Notes: generated by a model not told the origin, from the letters alone. 64,000 bases of DNA from Pseudooceanicola sediminis (GCF_003575965.1 NZ_QWJJ01000001.1:310001-374000); one strand, 5' to 3'. Positions 9,403 through 20,920 are shown, counted from the stretch's first letter. Numbers and translations: made by a program.

Positions 9403-10275
9403 TCAGGCGTCCAGGTTCTTGCCGATCATCCGCATCAGGAAGATCGCAACGATATTGGCCAGCACGATCGCCACCACGCCCCCGGCAGACCCGGTGCCGA
9501 CATCGAACCGCAACAGGCTCTCGGCATAGACAAGGTAGGTCAGGTTGGTCGAGGCATTGCCCGGCCCGCCGTTCGTGGTCACCAGGATCTCGGCGAACAC
9601 CGACAGCAGAAAGATCGTCTGGATCAGGATGACGACGGTGACAGCGCGCGACAGGTGCGGCACGACGATGTAGAAAAAGCGGCTGAACGGGCCTGCGCCG
9701 TCCATTTCAGCGGCCTCCAGCTGCTCCTGGTCCAGCGATTGCATCGCGGTCAGCAGGATCAGCGTGGCGAACGGCAGCCATTGCCAGCTGACGATGCCGA
9801 TGATCGACATCAACGGCGCCTGCGCCAGGAAATCGATCGGTTGCAGTCCCAGGAACTTGGCAAGATAGGCGAACAGCCCGTTCACCGGGTTCATGAACAT
9901 GTTCTTCCAGACCAGCGCGCTGACCGTCGGCATCACGAAGAACGGCGCGATCACCAGGATCCGCACGATCCCCTGTCCCCACATCACCTGGTCCAGCAAC
10001 AGGCCCAGCAGAACGCCCCCGATGACGGTGATGATCAGCACCCCGCCCACCAGCAGCAGCGTATTGACCAGCGCGATCTTGAACGCCGGATCGCTCAGGA
10101 AATAACTGTAGTTCTCCCAACCGACAAAGGGATGCTCGCCGGGCATCAGCAGGTTGTAGCGCAGCAGCGAGAAATAGATCGTCATCCCCAGCGGGATCAG
10201 CATCCACCCCAGCAGCAACAGAACGGACGGCGAAATCATGAACCGCGCCGCGGCGCGCGAATGCTGTGTGGCCAT
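9403..10275 (-). CDS. smoF: Polyol ABC transporter permease, MalF type
   Basis: Inner-membrane permease of 290 residues with six hydrophobic segments beginning at about residue 13 and an EAA loop reading EAAEMDGAGPFSRFFYIVVP near residue 190. It is the MalF-like partner of smoG. It lies 99 bases downstream of the binding-protein gene, a wider gap than elsewhere in the operon, as often seen where the binding protein is made in excess over the membrane parts. Confidence 0.93.
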   Translation of the reverse strand: MATQHSRAAARFMISPSVLLLLGWMLIPLGMTIYFSLLRYNLLMPGEHPFVGWENYSYFLSDPAFKIALVNTLLLVGGVLIITVIGGVLLGLLLDQVMWGQGIVRILVIAPFFVMPTVSALVWKNMFMNPVNGLFAYLAKFLGLQPIDFLAQAPLMSIIGIVSWQWLPFATLILLTAMQSLDQEQLEAAEMDGAGPFSRFFYIVVPHLSRAVTVVILIQTIFLLSVFAEILVTTNGGPGNASTNLTYLVYAESLLRFDVGTGSAGGVVAIVLANIVAIFLMRMIGKNLDA

Positions 10276-10374
10276 CTCAGCCTCCCTCAGCGAAATGTCT
10301 GATCGGTAATGGTGTGATCGTCAGGAAAAGGCGGCCGGAGGCAAACGTCGTGCCCCCGACCGCAAGGAAAAGCG

Positions 10375-11691
10375 TCAGTCCTGGTAGCCTGAGCGCTTCA
10401 TTTCGCGCGAGGTCAGTGCCTGCGCGTTTGCCAGGGCTTCATCCGCCGTGACCTGCCCGGCCAGCGCGGCCGAGAATTGCTGACCCACAGCCGTACCGAT
10501 GCCCTGGAATTCCGGGATGGCGACGAACTGCACGCCGACGTAGGGCACTTCGTCCACGGTCGGGTTCTGCGGATCTGCCGCCTGGATGGACTCCAGCGTC
10601 ATTTTCGCGAAAGGCGCCGCATCCAGGTATTCCTGGTTTTCGTACAGCGAGGTGCGGGTGCCCGGCGGCACGTTCGCCCAGCCTTCATTGGCCGCGACCA
10701 GCTCGGTGTACTGCTTGCTCGTCGCCCAGGCGACGAAAGCCTTGGCAGCGTCTTCCTTTTCGGTGCCCGCGGGGATCCCCAGGTTCCATGCCCACAGCCA
10801 GTTGCCGCGCTTGCCCAGGCCCTTGTCGGGTGCCAGCGCAAAGCCGACCTTGTCGGCCACGGTGCTGTCGGTGGGGTTGGTCACGAAGGACGCCGCGACG
10901 GTCGCGTCGATCCACATGCCGCATTTGCCCTGCTGGAACAGCGCCAGGTTCTCGTTGAAGCCGTTCGAGGACGCGCCCGGAGGACCGTAGTTGTTCATCA
11001 GGTCCAGATAATCGGTCAGGGTGGCTTTCCACTCGGGGCTGTCGAACTGGGCGTTCCAGTCCATGTCGAACCACTTGGCACCATAGGAGTTCGCCATGGC
11101 AGTCAGGAACGCCATGTTCTCGCCCCAGCCGGCCTTGCCACGCAGGCAGATGCCGTAGATCTCGCCGTCCTTGTCGGTCATTGCCGCCGCGGCTTCCTTG
11201 ATCTCGTCCCAGGTGGGGGCATCAGGCATTTCCAGCCCGGCCTTCTCCATCAGGTCCTTGCGATACATGACCATGGAGCTTTCGCCGTAGAACGGCGCGG
11301 CATACAGCTCGCCGTCGGTCGTCAGACCGCCCGCGATGGCAGGCAGCAGGTCGTCGGCATCATAGCCGTCGGGCATGTCGGTCAGCGGCAGCAGCCAGCC
11401 CTGCTTGGACCAGATCGGAACCTCGTAGGTGCCGATGGTCATGACATCGAACTGGCCGCCCTTGGTGGCGACGTCCTGCGTGACGCGCTGACGAAGGACG
11501 TTTTCCTCCAGCGTGACCCACTCCAGTTCGATATCGGGATGGCTTTTCGTAAAGTCGTCGGTCAGCCCCTGCATGCGGATCATGTCGCCGTTGTTCACGG
11601 TGGCGATGGTGATCGTCTCACCGCTCGCGGCGGATGCGACAAGCGCAGAGGCGGCACAGGCCATAAGCCCGGCACGGATCGTGAAAGTCAT
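10375..11691 (-). CDS. smoE: Polyol ABC transporter substrate-binding protein
   Basis: A 438-residue periplasmic binding protein of the extracellular solute-binding family 1. It begins with a signal peptide (basic TIRAG, then a hydrophobic stretch ending in SAASGE, cleavage near residue 24). The body has the usual features of polyol/sugar binders, such as VTLEENVLRQRVTQDVATKGG and FDVMTIGTYEVP. It is the first transporter gene behind the probable operon promoter, and GGGAGG precedes its ATG. By neighbourhood it delivers sorbitol, mannitol and perhaps arabitol to SmoFG. Confidence 0.93.
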   Translation of the reverse strand: MTFTIRAGLMACAASALVASAASGETITIATVNNGDMIRMQGLTDDFTKSHPDIELEWVTLEENVLRQRVTQDVATKGGQFDVMTIGTYEVPIWSKQGWLLPLTDMPDGYDADDLLPAIAGGLTTDGELYAAPFYGESSMVMYRKDLMEKAGLEMPDAPTWDEIKEAAAAMTDKDGEIYGICLRGKAGWGENMAFLTAMANSYGAKWFDMDWNAQFDSPEWKATLTDYLDLMNNYGPPGASSNGFNENLALFQQGKCGMWIDATVAASFVTNPTDSTVADKVGFALAPDKGLGKRGNWLWAWNLGIPAGTEKEDAAKAFVAWATSKQYTELVAANEGWANVPPGTRTSLYENQEYLDAAPFAKMTLESIQAADPQNPTVDEVPYVGVQFVAIPEFQGIGTAVGQQFSAALAGQVTADEALANAQALTSREMKRSGYQD

Positions 11692-11728
11692 GGTTTCCTC
11701 CCAAAGCTCTCCTGAGCTTCTGCCCAGT

Positions 11729-11768
11729 TGATGAACTATTTCTCACAATACAGCGCAGCTCAAGTCAA
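11729..11768 (-). promoter_or_regulatory. Candidate promoter/operator of the polyol transporter operon
   Basis: On the minus strand a -35-like TTGACT (11763-11768) is followed 17 bases later by an imperfect dyad, TGAGAA-ATAG-TTCATCA (11729-11745), where the -10 box should be. The -10 match is poor, which would suit an activator-dependent promoter. The site lies between the SorC-type regulator gene and smoE, the natural place for that regulator to bind. This is a reading by eye. Confidence 0.35.
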
Positions 11769-11838
11769 GAACCTTTTCCGCCGCAGCGCAGCGGTCTCCC
11801 TGGCGCGACCCTGCGGGCCTTTGCCTGCCGCCGGGTTG

Positions 11839-12804
11839 TCAAGCCTGCAACAGCGCCTCTGCCGAGATTTCGTCCGTCACCAGGCTGGCAACCAGTCGCC
11901 CTTTCAGAGCGGCCCGCAAAGCCTTGATTTTCTTGGCACCCCCCCCGATGCACAGCGTCGTGTCCCCCTGTTCGGGCACCCGGACGCCGACCATCATGCG
12001 GTTGATCGAGTGATCGAGGTAGCGCCCCTCGTCATCAAAGACGTGGCCGCAGATTTCCCCCGCCGCCCCGGCGGCCCGAAGGCTCGCCAGCTCCTGCGCC
12101 GTGATGAATCCATCCATGAAAAGCGGGGCGTCGTCCCCCATCTGACCGATCCCGACGATGACCCTGCCCGCCGCCGCCGCCAGCGCACGCGAGTTTCGCA
12201 CATGCGGCAATGTCCGGTAGAGAGAAAGCTCGTCCGAATCGCGTGCCATGACCGGAACCGACATCGGATAATGCGCCGCCCCCGTGCGATCCGCGAATCG
12301 CATCAGCACCTCGTAAAAGCTGGCAGAGCCATCGGGGGCGACATTGCCGATCAGCGACACCAGCTTGTGCTGCATCCCTTGCACGGCCTGCATGTTTTCG
12401 ACCACGTAGCGCAGGGTGCGCCCGGTCCCCAGGCCGATGATCTGCGGCACCTCGTCGCGAAAGATCCGCTCGACCTCGGCGGCAGCCACCGGCGCGATTG
12501 CCTTCAACGCGTCGCCGTCCCCCCCCAGCGACGGCGCCACCCGCACCAGGTCGAGGGCGAACTTGCGTTTCAACTGTCGCTCCAGGTCCAGGCAGGCCCC
12601 GATGGGGTGGTCGATGCGCACCCGGATCAACCCCTCCTGCACCGCACGCGCCACCAGCCGCTGCGCGCGCTGCCGGGAAATCCCCATTTCCTCCGCGATC
12701 AGGTCCTGCCGCATCCCCCCGACATAGTACAACCACGCCGCCCGCGCCGCGTCATCCTTCAGCGCCCTGTCCGTATCCTCGATGCTGCCGTTCGCCATGA
12801 CCAC
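11839..12804 (-). CDS. SorC/DeoR-type sugar-binding transcriptional regulator of the polyol operon
   Basis: A 321-residue regulator. The N-terminal helix-turn-helix (about residues 25-60: MRQDLIAEEMGISRQRAQRL) precedes a long sugar-binding domain like those of SorC/DeoR regulators, which bind phosphorylated sugars. It lies 147 bases upstream of smoE and 9 bases behind the HAD gene, so it is probably co-transcribed with both. It should sense polyols or their phosphorylated products and control the operon; activator or repressor cannot be told from sequence. A GTG at 12804 and an ATG at 12798 are both usable starts; AAGGGA is better spaced for the GTG. Confidence 0.9.
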   Translation of the reverse strand: MVMANGSIEDTDRALKDDAARAAWLYYVGGMRQDLIAEEMGISRQRAQRLVARAVQEGLIRVRIDHPIGACLDLERQLKRKFALDLVRVAPSLGGDGDALKAIAPVAAAEVERIFRDEVPQIIGLGTGRTLRYVVENMQAVQGMQHKLVSLIGNVAPDGSASFYEVLMRFADRTGAAHYPMSVPVMARDSDELSLYRTLPHVRNSRALAAAAGRVIVGIGQMGDDAPLFMDGFITAQELASLRAAGAAGEICGHVFDDEGRYLDHSINRMMVGVRVPEQGDTTLCIGGGAKKIKALRAALKGRLVASLVTDEISAEALLQA

Positions 12805-12813
12805 CCGTTTCCC

Positions 12814-13494
12814 TTACGCGCCTGTCCGGAACAGACCGGGCGCAAGATGCGGCAATTCATCGAAATGTGCAAAGTGGCTTTGCGGCGCAACCTGCAATTC
12901 GCGCGCCAGGTCCAGCCCCGCCAGGTGGCTGCCGCCGCGAAAATGCCAGACCTGCATCCCCGCCGCCAAGGCGCCGCGAATGCCCGGCAGGCTGTCCTCG
13001 ATCACCAGGCAGCGCGACGGCGCCACCCCGGCCTTTTCCGCCGCGCGCAGGAACAGGTCCGGCGCCGGCTTGCCACGCGTCACCTCCGATGCGGTGGTAA
13101 AGCGATCCCCGAACAGCTCCGTCAGGCCCACCATCCGCATCGAACTGCGCACCCGCTGCTCGCTCGACGAGGTCGCGATGCAGAAGGGCACCACCATACG
13201 CTCCAGCACGGCCCGCACGCCCGGCATGATCACCAGCTCCTCGGCAAAGGCCGCCAACAGGCGCGCCCGATAGGCCGCCTCGAACCCCTCGGGCAGGTCG
13301 ATGCCGAATTCGGCGCGGATCTGCGCCAGCACGACAGGATAGGACCGCCCCAGGAAGTGCCGCGCGATATAGGCCAGATCGACCTCGATCCGATGACGTG
13401 CCAGCTCGGCCACCAGCATCCGCGCGCTGATCACCTCGCTGTCCACCAGCACCCCGTCGAAATCAAAGATCACCAGATCGAAATCGCCCCGCAT
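12814..13494 (-). CDS. HAD-IA family hydrolase (sugar-phosphate phosphatase or phosphomutase-like)
   Basis: A 226-residue haloacid-dehalogenase-superfamily protein. The nucleophile motif FDFDGVLVDSE is at residues 8-18, the motif-2 region CIATSSSEQRV near 110, and the acidic motif VIEDSLPGIRGALAAGM near 170. The cap between motifs 1 and 2 is the alpha-helical type found in phosphoglycolate phosphatase and beta-phosphoglucomutase. ATG 13494 places the nucleophile motif correctly; an open frame extends upstream but is low-complexity sequence from tandem repeats. It heads the polyol unit 9 bases before the regulator gene and may dephosphorylate a sugar or polyol phosphate, but no substrate can be read from the sequence. 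Confidence 0.87.
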   Translation of the reverse strand: MRGDFDLVIFDFDGVLVDSEVISARMLVAELARHRIEVDLAYIARHFLGRSYPVVLAQIRAEFGIDLPEGFEAAYRARLLAAFAEELVIMPGVRAVLERMVVPFCIATSSSEQRVRSSMRMVGLTELFGDRFTTASEVTRGKPAPDLFLRAAEKAGVAPSRCLVIEDSLPGIRGALAAGMQVWHFRGGSHLAGLDLARELQVAPQSHFAHFDELPHLAPGLFRTGA

Positions 13495-13612
13495 CACGCC
13501 CCTTTCCGACCGCCCTGACCATGCCCCCAGACATGCAAACGCCCCCGAATGTCGATCCGGAGGCGCGCTTTCCCACGATCCAACCCGCCCCGAAGGATCC
13601 GCCTGAACGGAC

Positions 13613-15544
<1,932 letters not shown>

Positions 15545-17593
15545 ATGAGCGAACAGGACCCCCTGGTGATCTTCACCCCTTCCGGCAAACGCGGACGCTT
15601 TCCCGCCGGAACCCCCGTCCTTCATGCCGCCCGGTCTCTCGGCGTCGACCTAGATTCGGTCTGCGGCGGCCGCGGCATCTGCTCCAAATGCCAGATCACC
15701 CCGAGCTATGGTGACTTCTCCAAGCATGGCGTCACCGTGCATGACGACGCCCTGTCCGAATGGAACAAGGTCGAACAGCGCTACGAGGACAAACGCGGCC
15801 TCAAACCCGGCCGCCGTCTCGGCTGCCAGGCGCAGATCCTGCGCGACGTGGTGATCGATGTTCCCGCCGAAAGCCAGGTGCACAAGCAGGTCATCCGCAA
15901 ACGCGCCGATACCCGCGCCATCGTGATGGATCCCGCCACCCGCCTCTACTTCGTCGAGGTGCTCGAACCGGACATGCACGAACCCTCCGGTGACTTCGAA
16001 CGCATCGCCGCCGCCCTCGCGGACCAGTGGAAAATCAACGGGTTGATCGCCGATCTCAGCATGATGGCGAAACTGCAACCGGTGCTGCGCAAGGGCAAAT
16101 GGCAGGTCACGCTCGCCGTGCATCACGACCATACCGGCGCCGCGCCGCGGCTGGTCGAAATCTGGCCCGGCCTGCATGAATCCGGCCTCTACGGGCTGGC
16201 CATCGACCTCGGCTCGACCACCATCGCCGCCCACCTGACCGATCTTGAAACGGGCGAGGTCAAGGCCGCCTCGGGCCTGATGAACCCGCAGATCCGCTTT
16301 GGCGAAGACCTGATGAGCCGGGTCTCCTACGTCATGATGAACCCCGGCGGTGACCGCGAAATGACGCGCGCCGTGCGCGAGGCTCTCTCTCAACTCGCGA
16401 TGGAACTGGCCGCCGAAGCAGACATCTCGCCCGATCTCATCGTCGAGGCGGTCGTGGTCTGCAACCCCGTGATGCACCACCTGTTTCTCGGCATCGACCC
16501 GGTGGAACTGGGCCAGGCCCCCTTTGCCCTCGCGACCTCCTCGTCGATGTCACTGGCCATGGCCGAACTCGATATCACCTCCATCAACCCCCGGGCGCGC
16601 GGCTATATCCTGCCCTGCATCGCGGGCCACGTCGGGGCCGATGCCGCCGCCGTCGCCCTCTCGGAAGCCCCTGAAAAATCAGAGGATCTTGTGCTGATCA
16701 TCGATGTCGGCACCAATGCGGAAATCCTGCTCGGCAATACCACGCGCGTGCTTGCCTGCTCCTCGCCCACCGGCCCCGCCTTTGAGGGTGCGCAGATTTC
16801 CTCGGGCCAGCGCGCCGCCCCCGGCGCCATCGAGCGGGTCGAGATCGACCCCGACACGAAAGAACCGCGCTTTCGCGTCATCGGCTCCGACATCTGGTCC
16901 GACGACCCTGCCTTTGCCGAGGCCGTCGGCGCCTCCGGCATCACTGGCATCTGCGGCTCGGGCATCATCGAGGCCGTGGCCGAAATGCGCATGGCGGGTA
17001 TTCTCGACGCCTCCGGCCTGATCGGCTCGGCCAGCCAGACCGGCACCCCCCGGTGCATCGCAGAGGGGCGCACGCATTCCTACGTGCTACATGACGCGAC
17101 CGCCGACAACGGCCCCCTGATCAGTGTCACCCAGGGCGACATCCGCGCCATTCAGCTTGCGAAATCAGCGCTTTATGCCGGTGCGCGGTTGCTGATGGAT
17201 GAAATGGGTGTCGACAAGGTCGATCGTATCGTTCTGGCCGGGGCCTTCGGCGCGCATATCTCGTCAAAGCATGCGATGGTGCTGGGCATGATCCCCGACG
17301 CCCCGCTCAACAAGGTCTCCTCGGCCGGCAACGCCGCAGGGACAGGCGCGCGCATTGCGCTGTGCAACATCGCTGCCCGCAAGGCGATCGAGGCCAATGT
17401 CAGCAAGATCACCAAGGTCGAAACCGCCATCGCCCCCGCCTTCCAGGAACACTTCGTCTCGGCAAACGCGATCCCCCATGCAACCGCCCCCTTCCCGGAA
17501 CTCGCCCGGATCGTCACCCTGCCCGCCGTCAGCTTCAATTCCGGCGGTGAAGACGGCGGGGGACGCACCCGGCGCGGGCGGCGGCGAGGCTGA
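15545..17593 (+). CDS. RACo-like ASKHA/2Fe-2S reductive activator of corrinoid proteins
   Basis: A 682-residue protein with an N-terminal plant-type 2Fe-2S ferredoxin domain (CGGRGICSKC, then LGCQ, giving the C-x5-C-x2-C...C ligand set within about residues 39-100), a linker, and a large actin-like ATPase domain with GLAIDLGSTTIAAHL near residue 217 and IIDVGTNAEI near 384. This is the architecture of RACo/RamA-type proteins, which use ATP to reduce inactive Co(II) corrinoid to Co(I) for methyltransferases. The in-frame extension upstream of ATG 15545 is not convincing. No corrinoid protein or methyltransferase lies nearby, so its partner must be encoded elsewhere. Confidence 0.87.
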   Translation: MSEQDPLVIFTPSGKRGRFPAGTPVLHAARSLGVDLDSVCGGRGICSKCQITPSYGDFSKHGVTVHDDALSEWNKVEQRYEDKRGLKPGRRLGCQAQILRDVVIDVPAESQVHKQVIRKRADTRAIVMDPATRLYFVEVLEPDMHEPSGDFERIAAALADQWKINGLIADLSMMAKLQPVLRKGKWQVTLAVHHDHTGAAPRLVEIWPGLHESGLYGLAIDLGSTTIAAHLTDLETGEVKAASGLMNPQIRFGEDLMSRVSYVMMNPGGDREMTRAVREALSQLAMELAAEADISPDLIVEAVVVCNPVMHHLFLGIDPVELGQAPFALATSSSMSLAMAELDITSINPRARGYILPCIAGHVGADAAAVALSEAPEKSEDLVLIIDVGTNAEILLGNTTRVLACSSPTGPAFEGAQISSGQRAAPGAIERVEIDPDTKEPRFRVIGSDIWSDDPAFAEAVGASGITGICGSGIIEAVAEMRMAGILDASGLIGSASQTGTPRCIAEGRTHSYVLHDATADNGPLISVTQGDIRAIQLAKSALYAGARLLMDEMGVDKVDRIVLAGAFGAHISSKHAMVLGMIPDAPLNKVSSAGNAAGTGARIALCNIAARKAIEANVSKITKVETAIAPAFQEHFVSANAIPHATAPFPELARIVTLPAVSFNSGGEDGGGRTRRGRRRG

Positions 17594-17734
17594 GAAAGGG
17601 CTGCGACGGGACGGATCGCGCGCGCCGGTAACTCTTTTTAACATCTTCTCTGCGCAGTATCGGGAAATCAGGCGCGTGATCTGCTCTTTCAACTTGACGG
17701 GGCAAACACCTTGAATTAGCTCGGTCCTCGCGCG

Positions 17735-17808
17735 GCGGGTGTAGCTCAATGGTAGAGCTTTTGCTTCCCAAGCAAGTGACGAGGGTTCGATTCCCTTCAC
17801 CCGCTCCA
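17735..17808 (+). tRNA. tRNA-Gly (anticodon CCC)
   Basis: Complete cloverleaf. Acceptor arms GCGGGTG and CACCCGC pair fully, the D arm is GCTC-AATGGTA-GAGC, the anticodon loop TTCCCAA gives CCC, and the T arm is AGGGTTCGATTCCCT. Discriminator T and CCA are encoded (17806-17808). CCC reads glycine codon GGG. Confidence 0.96.
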
Positions 17809-17890
17809 GTTCTTTTCCGCCCGGATCGCTTCGGCCCGTTCAACGCCATGGCCTCGGTGGCGTTTCGCGCCAAGACCGGCCTAGAATGAC

Positions 17891-18985
17891 TTGAACGCTT
17901 TCCTGAAATCCCTGCCCCTCGCTCTCGGTATCTGTGTTTTGGGCCTGGTCGGCGGGATGATTGCCCACTACGCCCATGCGCCGCTGCCCTACATGCTCGG
18001 CTCGTTGTTCTGCGTTGCACTCGTGACCGGCCTGATGCCGGGGCTCCTGCCGCAGAACTACCGCTTTCCCGAACATTTCCGCTCCATCTTCATCGGCATG
18101 ATCGGTGCCACCATCGGCGCCAAGATCACGTGGGACGTGCTGGCGCAATTGCCGCAAGTGGCGCTGTCGATGGCCGCGCTGACCCTGTTCGTGCCGCTGA
18201 CACAATGGCTCAACTTCTTGATTTTCCACAAGATAGGCCGCTACGATCGCCCGACAGCCTTTTTCTCGGGATCACCCGGCGGCCTGATCGAGGCCATCGT
18301 CTCGGGCGAAGCGGCGGGCGCGGATGTGCGCATCCTGGCCGTGCAGCAATTCCTGCGTATCATCATGGTGGTGACCTGCCTGCCCATCGGCCTGTCGCTG
18401 TACTATGGCCACCCTGTCGGTTCGGCCGCCGGCATGTCGTTGAACCGCACCGCGGTCGGGGCCGAACATATCCCGGAGGTTCTTGCGGTTGCCATCCTCG
18501 GGTTGCTGATCTTTCGCCGCCTCAAGATCCCCGCGTCGCAATTGATCGGGCCGCTGATCTGTGCCGCAATCGTGACGCTGTCAGGGTTGGCGGTGATCCA
18601 GGCGCCGTCCTGGTTGATCAGTGGCTGCCAGGTGGTGATCGGCGCATCTCTCGGGACACGTTTTGCCGGGATGAACCTGGGGCGGCTGGTTCGGGCGACC
18701 GGGCTCAGCCTGCTGTCGGTCGGCACGATGGTGGCCGTGGGCCTTGCCATGGCGCTCAGCATCGCACCGATCACCGGGCAGCACATGGACGTCTTGCTGA
18801 TTTCGTTTTCGCCCGGCGGCGTGACCGAAATGGCGCTGATCGCCCTCAGCCTGAACGCAAATCCGGCGGTGGTCACGCTGCACCATCTCTACCGGATCAT
18901 CCTGACCGTGGCGATGCTGGGCGTGGCGAAACGCCGGCAATGGTTCCCGGCCCCCGCCGAACGGCAGGATCCGGGCCAGTCCTAG
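17891..18985 (+). CDS. AbrB-family membrane protein (ammonia monooxygenase-like, putative regulator)
   Basis: A 364-residue, strongly hydrophobic protein with about ten membrane segments arranged as two related halves. The repeated motifs GSPGGLIEAIVSGEAAGAD and FSPGGVTEMALIALSL mark the duplication typical of the PF05145 'AbrB' membrane family. Members are annotated as regulators or ammonia monooxygenases on weak grounds, and a transport or redox role is equally possible. The start is TTG at 17891. The 3' end overlaps the convergent uup gene by four bases. Confidence 0.82.
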   Translation: MNAFLKSLPLALGICVLGLVGGMIAHYAHAPLPYMLGSLFCVALVTGLMPGLLPQNYRFPEHFRSIFIGMIGATIGAKITWDVLAQLPQVALSMAALTLFVPLTQWLNFLIFHKIGRYDRPTAFFSGSPGGLIEAIVSGEAAGADVRILAVQQFLRIIMVVTCLPIGLSLYYGHPVGSAAGMSLNRTAVGAEHIPEVLAVAILGLLIFRRLKIPASQLIGPLICAAIVTLSGLAVIQAPSWLISGCQVVIGASLGTRFAGMNLGRLVRATGLSLLSVGTMVAVGLAMALSIAPITGQHMDVLLISFSPGGVTEMALIALSLNANPAVVTLHHLYRIILTVAMLGVAKRRQWFPAPAERQDPGQS

Positions 18986-20802
18986 CTTTCGGCTTTTTCT
19001 TCCAGCTGCATCCATTCGGCTTCGGCACGCGACAGATCCGCCTGGCGCGCCGTCAGGGCCTCGGTACCCTTGGAAAACTTTACCGGTTCTTTTTGGTAAA
19101 GATCCGGCTGGGCCAGGAATTCTTCCAGCTTGGCGATCTCGGCCTCAAGCTTTTCGATGACCGCGGGCAGTTCCTCGAGGCGATGCCGCTCGGTAAACGA
19201 AAGACCCGATTTCTTGCCTTTGCCACTGTCTTTTGAGGGCTGAGCCGGGGCTCTCGGGGCTGCCTTGGCACGGGATTCAGCTTCTGCCGCAACCTCCTTG
19301 CGCTGCGCCTGGTAGTCGGTCCAGCCGCCGGCATACACCGTGGCCCGGCCATCCCCCTCCATCGCCACCGTCGTCGAGGCCACCCGATCCAGAAAATCCC
19401 GGTCGTGGCTGACCAGCAGAACGGTGCCATCGTAATCGTCCAGCAGTTCCTGCAACAGGTCCAGCGTCTCGACATCCAGATCGTTGGTCGGTTCGTCCAT
19501 CACCAGCAGGTTGGATTCCCGGGCCATCAGCTTGGCCAGCAGCAGCCGCGCCTTTTCCCCACCCGACAGTGACCGGACAGGGGCACGTGCCTGCGCCTCG
19601 TCGAACAGGAAATCCTTGAGATAGGCCACCACGTGCTTGGGCGTGCCACGCACCATTACCTGATCCGCCTGCCCCGACACCCGCATGTCCTTGTCGCCGG
19701 TAAGGCTCTCCCACAGCGTCATCTTGGGGTCCAGCGCCGCGCGGCTCTGATCGAAGATCGCCGGCAACAGGTTGGAGCCAAGCTTGACCGTGCCGGAATC
19801 CGGTGCCTCTTCGCCCATCAGCATTTTCAGCAGGGTCGTCTTGCCAACGCCGTTCGGTCCGACAAAGGCCACCCGATCGCCACGGTTGATCTTGAGGTCG
19901 AAACCGCTGACGATCTGCTTGCCACCAAACGATTTTTGCAGGCCCTCGGCCTCGATGACCTTGCGCCCGGATTGCTGGCCGCTGTCAAAGGCCATTGCGG
20001 CGGTGCCCTGGCGGCGGATCTGGCCGGCGCTTTCAGCGCGCAGGTCCTGCAGCGCGCGCACCCGGCCCTGATTGCGCTTGCGCCGGGCGCTGATGCCTTC
20101 GACCGCCCATTTCGCTTCGGCCTTGATCTTGCGGTTCAGCTTGTGGCGGGCGACGTCCTCGTCCTCCCAGACCTTGTCGCGCCAGAGCTCGAAATTCTCG
20201 AATCCCTTTTCCTGACGACGCACCTGGCCCCGGTCGATCCAAAGCGTGGCGCGGGTCAGGTTGCGCAGAAACGCCCGGTCGTGCGAAATCAGCACATAGG
20301 CGGTGCGGGTCTGGGCAAGTTCGGCCTCGAGCCAGGCGATCGCCTCGATGTCGAGGTGGTTGGTCGGTTCGTCGAGCAGCATCAGCTCAGGCGCTTCGGC
20401 CATCAATTTTGCCAAGGCGGCCCGGCGACGTTCCCCACCCGAGGCAGTATCGACCGGGCGGGAGGGATCGAATTTCAGACCCTCGCCCGCGATCTCGACC
20501 TTGTATTGTTCGGAAATGTCGAGGCGCGACATGGCAAAATCGCCGAGGGTCGCGAAGCCGGACATGTCCGGTTCCTGTTCCATGTAGCCAACGGCGGTCC
20601 CGGGCGCCATGACGACATCGCCGCGGTCAGCCTCGACGAAGCCGGCCATGACTTTCATCAGGGTTGATTTGCCAGAGCCGTTGCGCCCGACAAGGGCGAC
20701 ACGGTCGCCTTGCTGAACGGTCAGGGAAAGGTCATCGAAAACGGGATCGCCACCGAAAGTCAGGGAGATGCCGGAAAGTTGGAGAAGGGGTGCCTGTGCC
20801 AT
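18982..20802 (-). CDS. uup: ABC-F family ATPase Uup
   Basis: A 606-residue protein with two ABC ATPase domains and no membrane segments. Walker A motifs are GRNGSGKST (residues about 40-48) and GPNGVGKTT (about 318-326). Signatures are ASGGERRRAALA and LSGGEKARLLLA, each followed by a DEPTN motif. The lysine/glutamate-rich C-terminal 70 residues form the coiled coil that in Uup contributes to DNA and ribosome contacts. ABC-F proteins act on ribosomes; Uup loss in E. coli raises precise transposon excision. Confidence 0.92.
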   Translation of the reverse strand: MAQAPLLQLSGISLTFGGDPVFDDLSLTVQQGDRVALVGRNGSGKSTLMKVMAGFVEADRGDVVMAPGTAVGYMEQEPDMSGFATLGDFAMSRLDISEQYKVEIAGEGLKFDPSRPVDTASGGERRRAALAKLMAEAPELMLLDEPTNHLDIEAIAWLEAELAQTRTAYVLISHDRAFLRNLTRATLWIDRGQVRRQEKGFENFELWRDKVWEDEDVARHKLNRKIKAEAKWAVEGISARRKRNQGRVRALQDLRAESAGQIRRQGTAAMAFDSGQQSGRKVIEAEGLQKSFGGKQIVSGFDLKINRGDRVAFVGPNGVGKTTLLKMLMGEEAPDSGTVKLGSNLLPAIFDQSRAALDPKMTLWESLTGDKDMRVSGQADQVMVRGTPKHVVAYLKDFLFDEAQARAPVRSLSGGEKARLLLAKLMARESNLLVMDEPTNDLDVETLDLLQELLDDYDGTVLLVSHDRDFLDRVASTTVAMEGDGRATVYAGGWTDYQAQRKEVAAEAESRAKAAPRAPAQPSKDSGKGKKSGLSFTERHRLEELPAVIEKLEAEIAKLEEFLAQPDLYQKEPVKFSKGTEALTARQADLSRAEAEWMQLEEKAES

Positions 20803-20920
20803 GTGCGGCAGCTAATCAGGCGGCGGGTCGGCGTCAAGCGGTGCTTTGCAGGCTGGCCTGGGCAGGGCCTGTGCAGAGGCTGGGCTGATATGGGGCGCGG
20901 GCTGGGCGGAGGCTGGCTCG

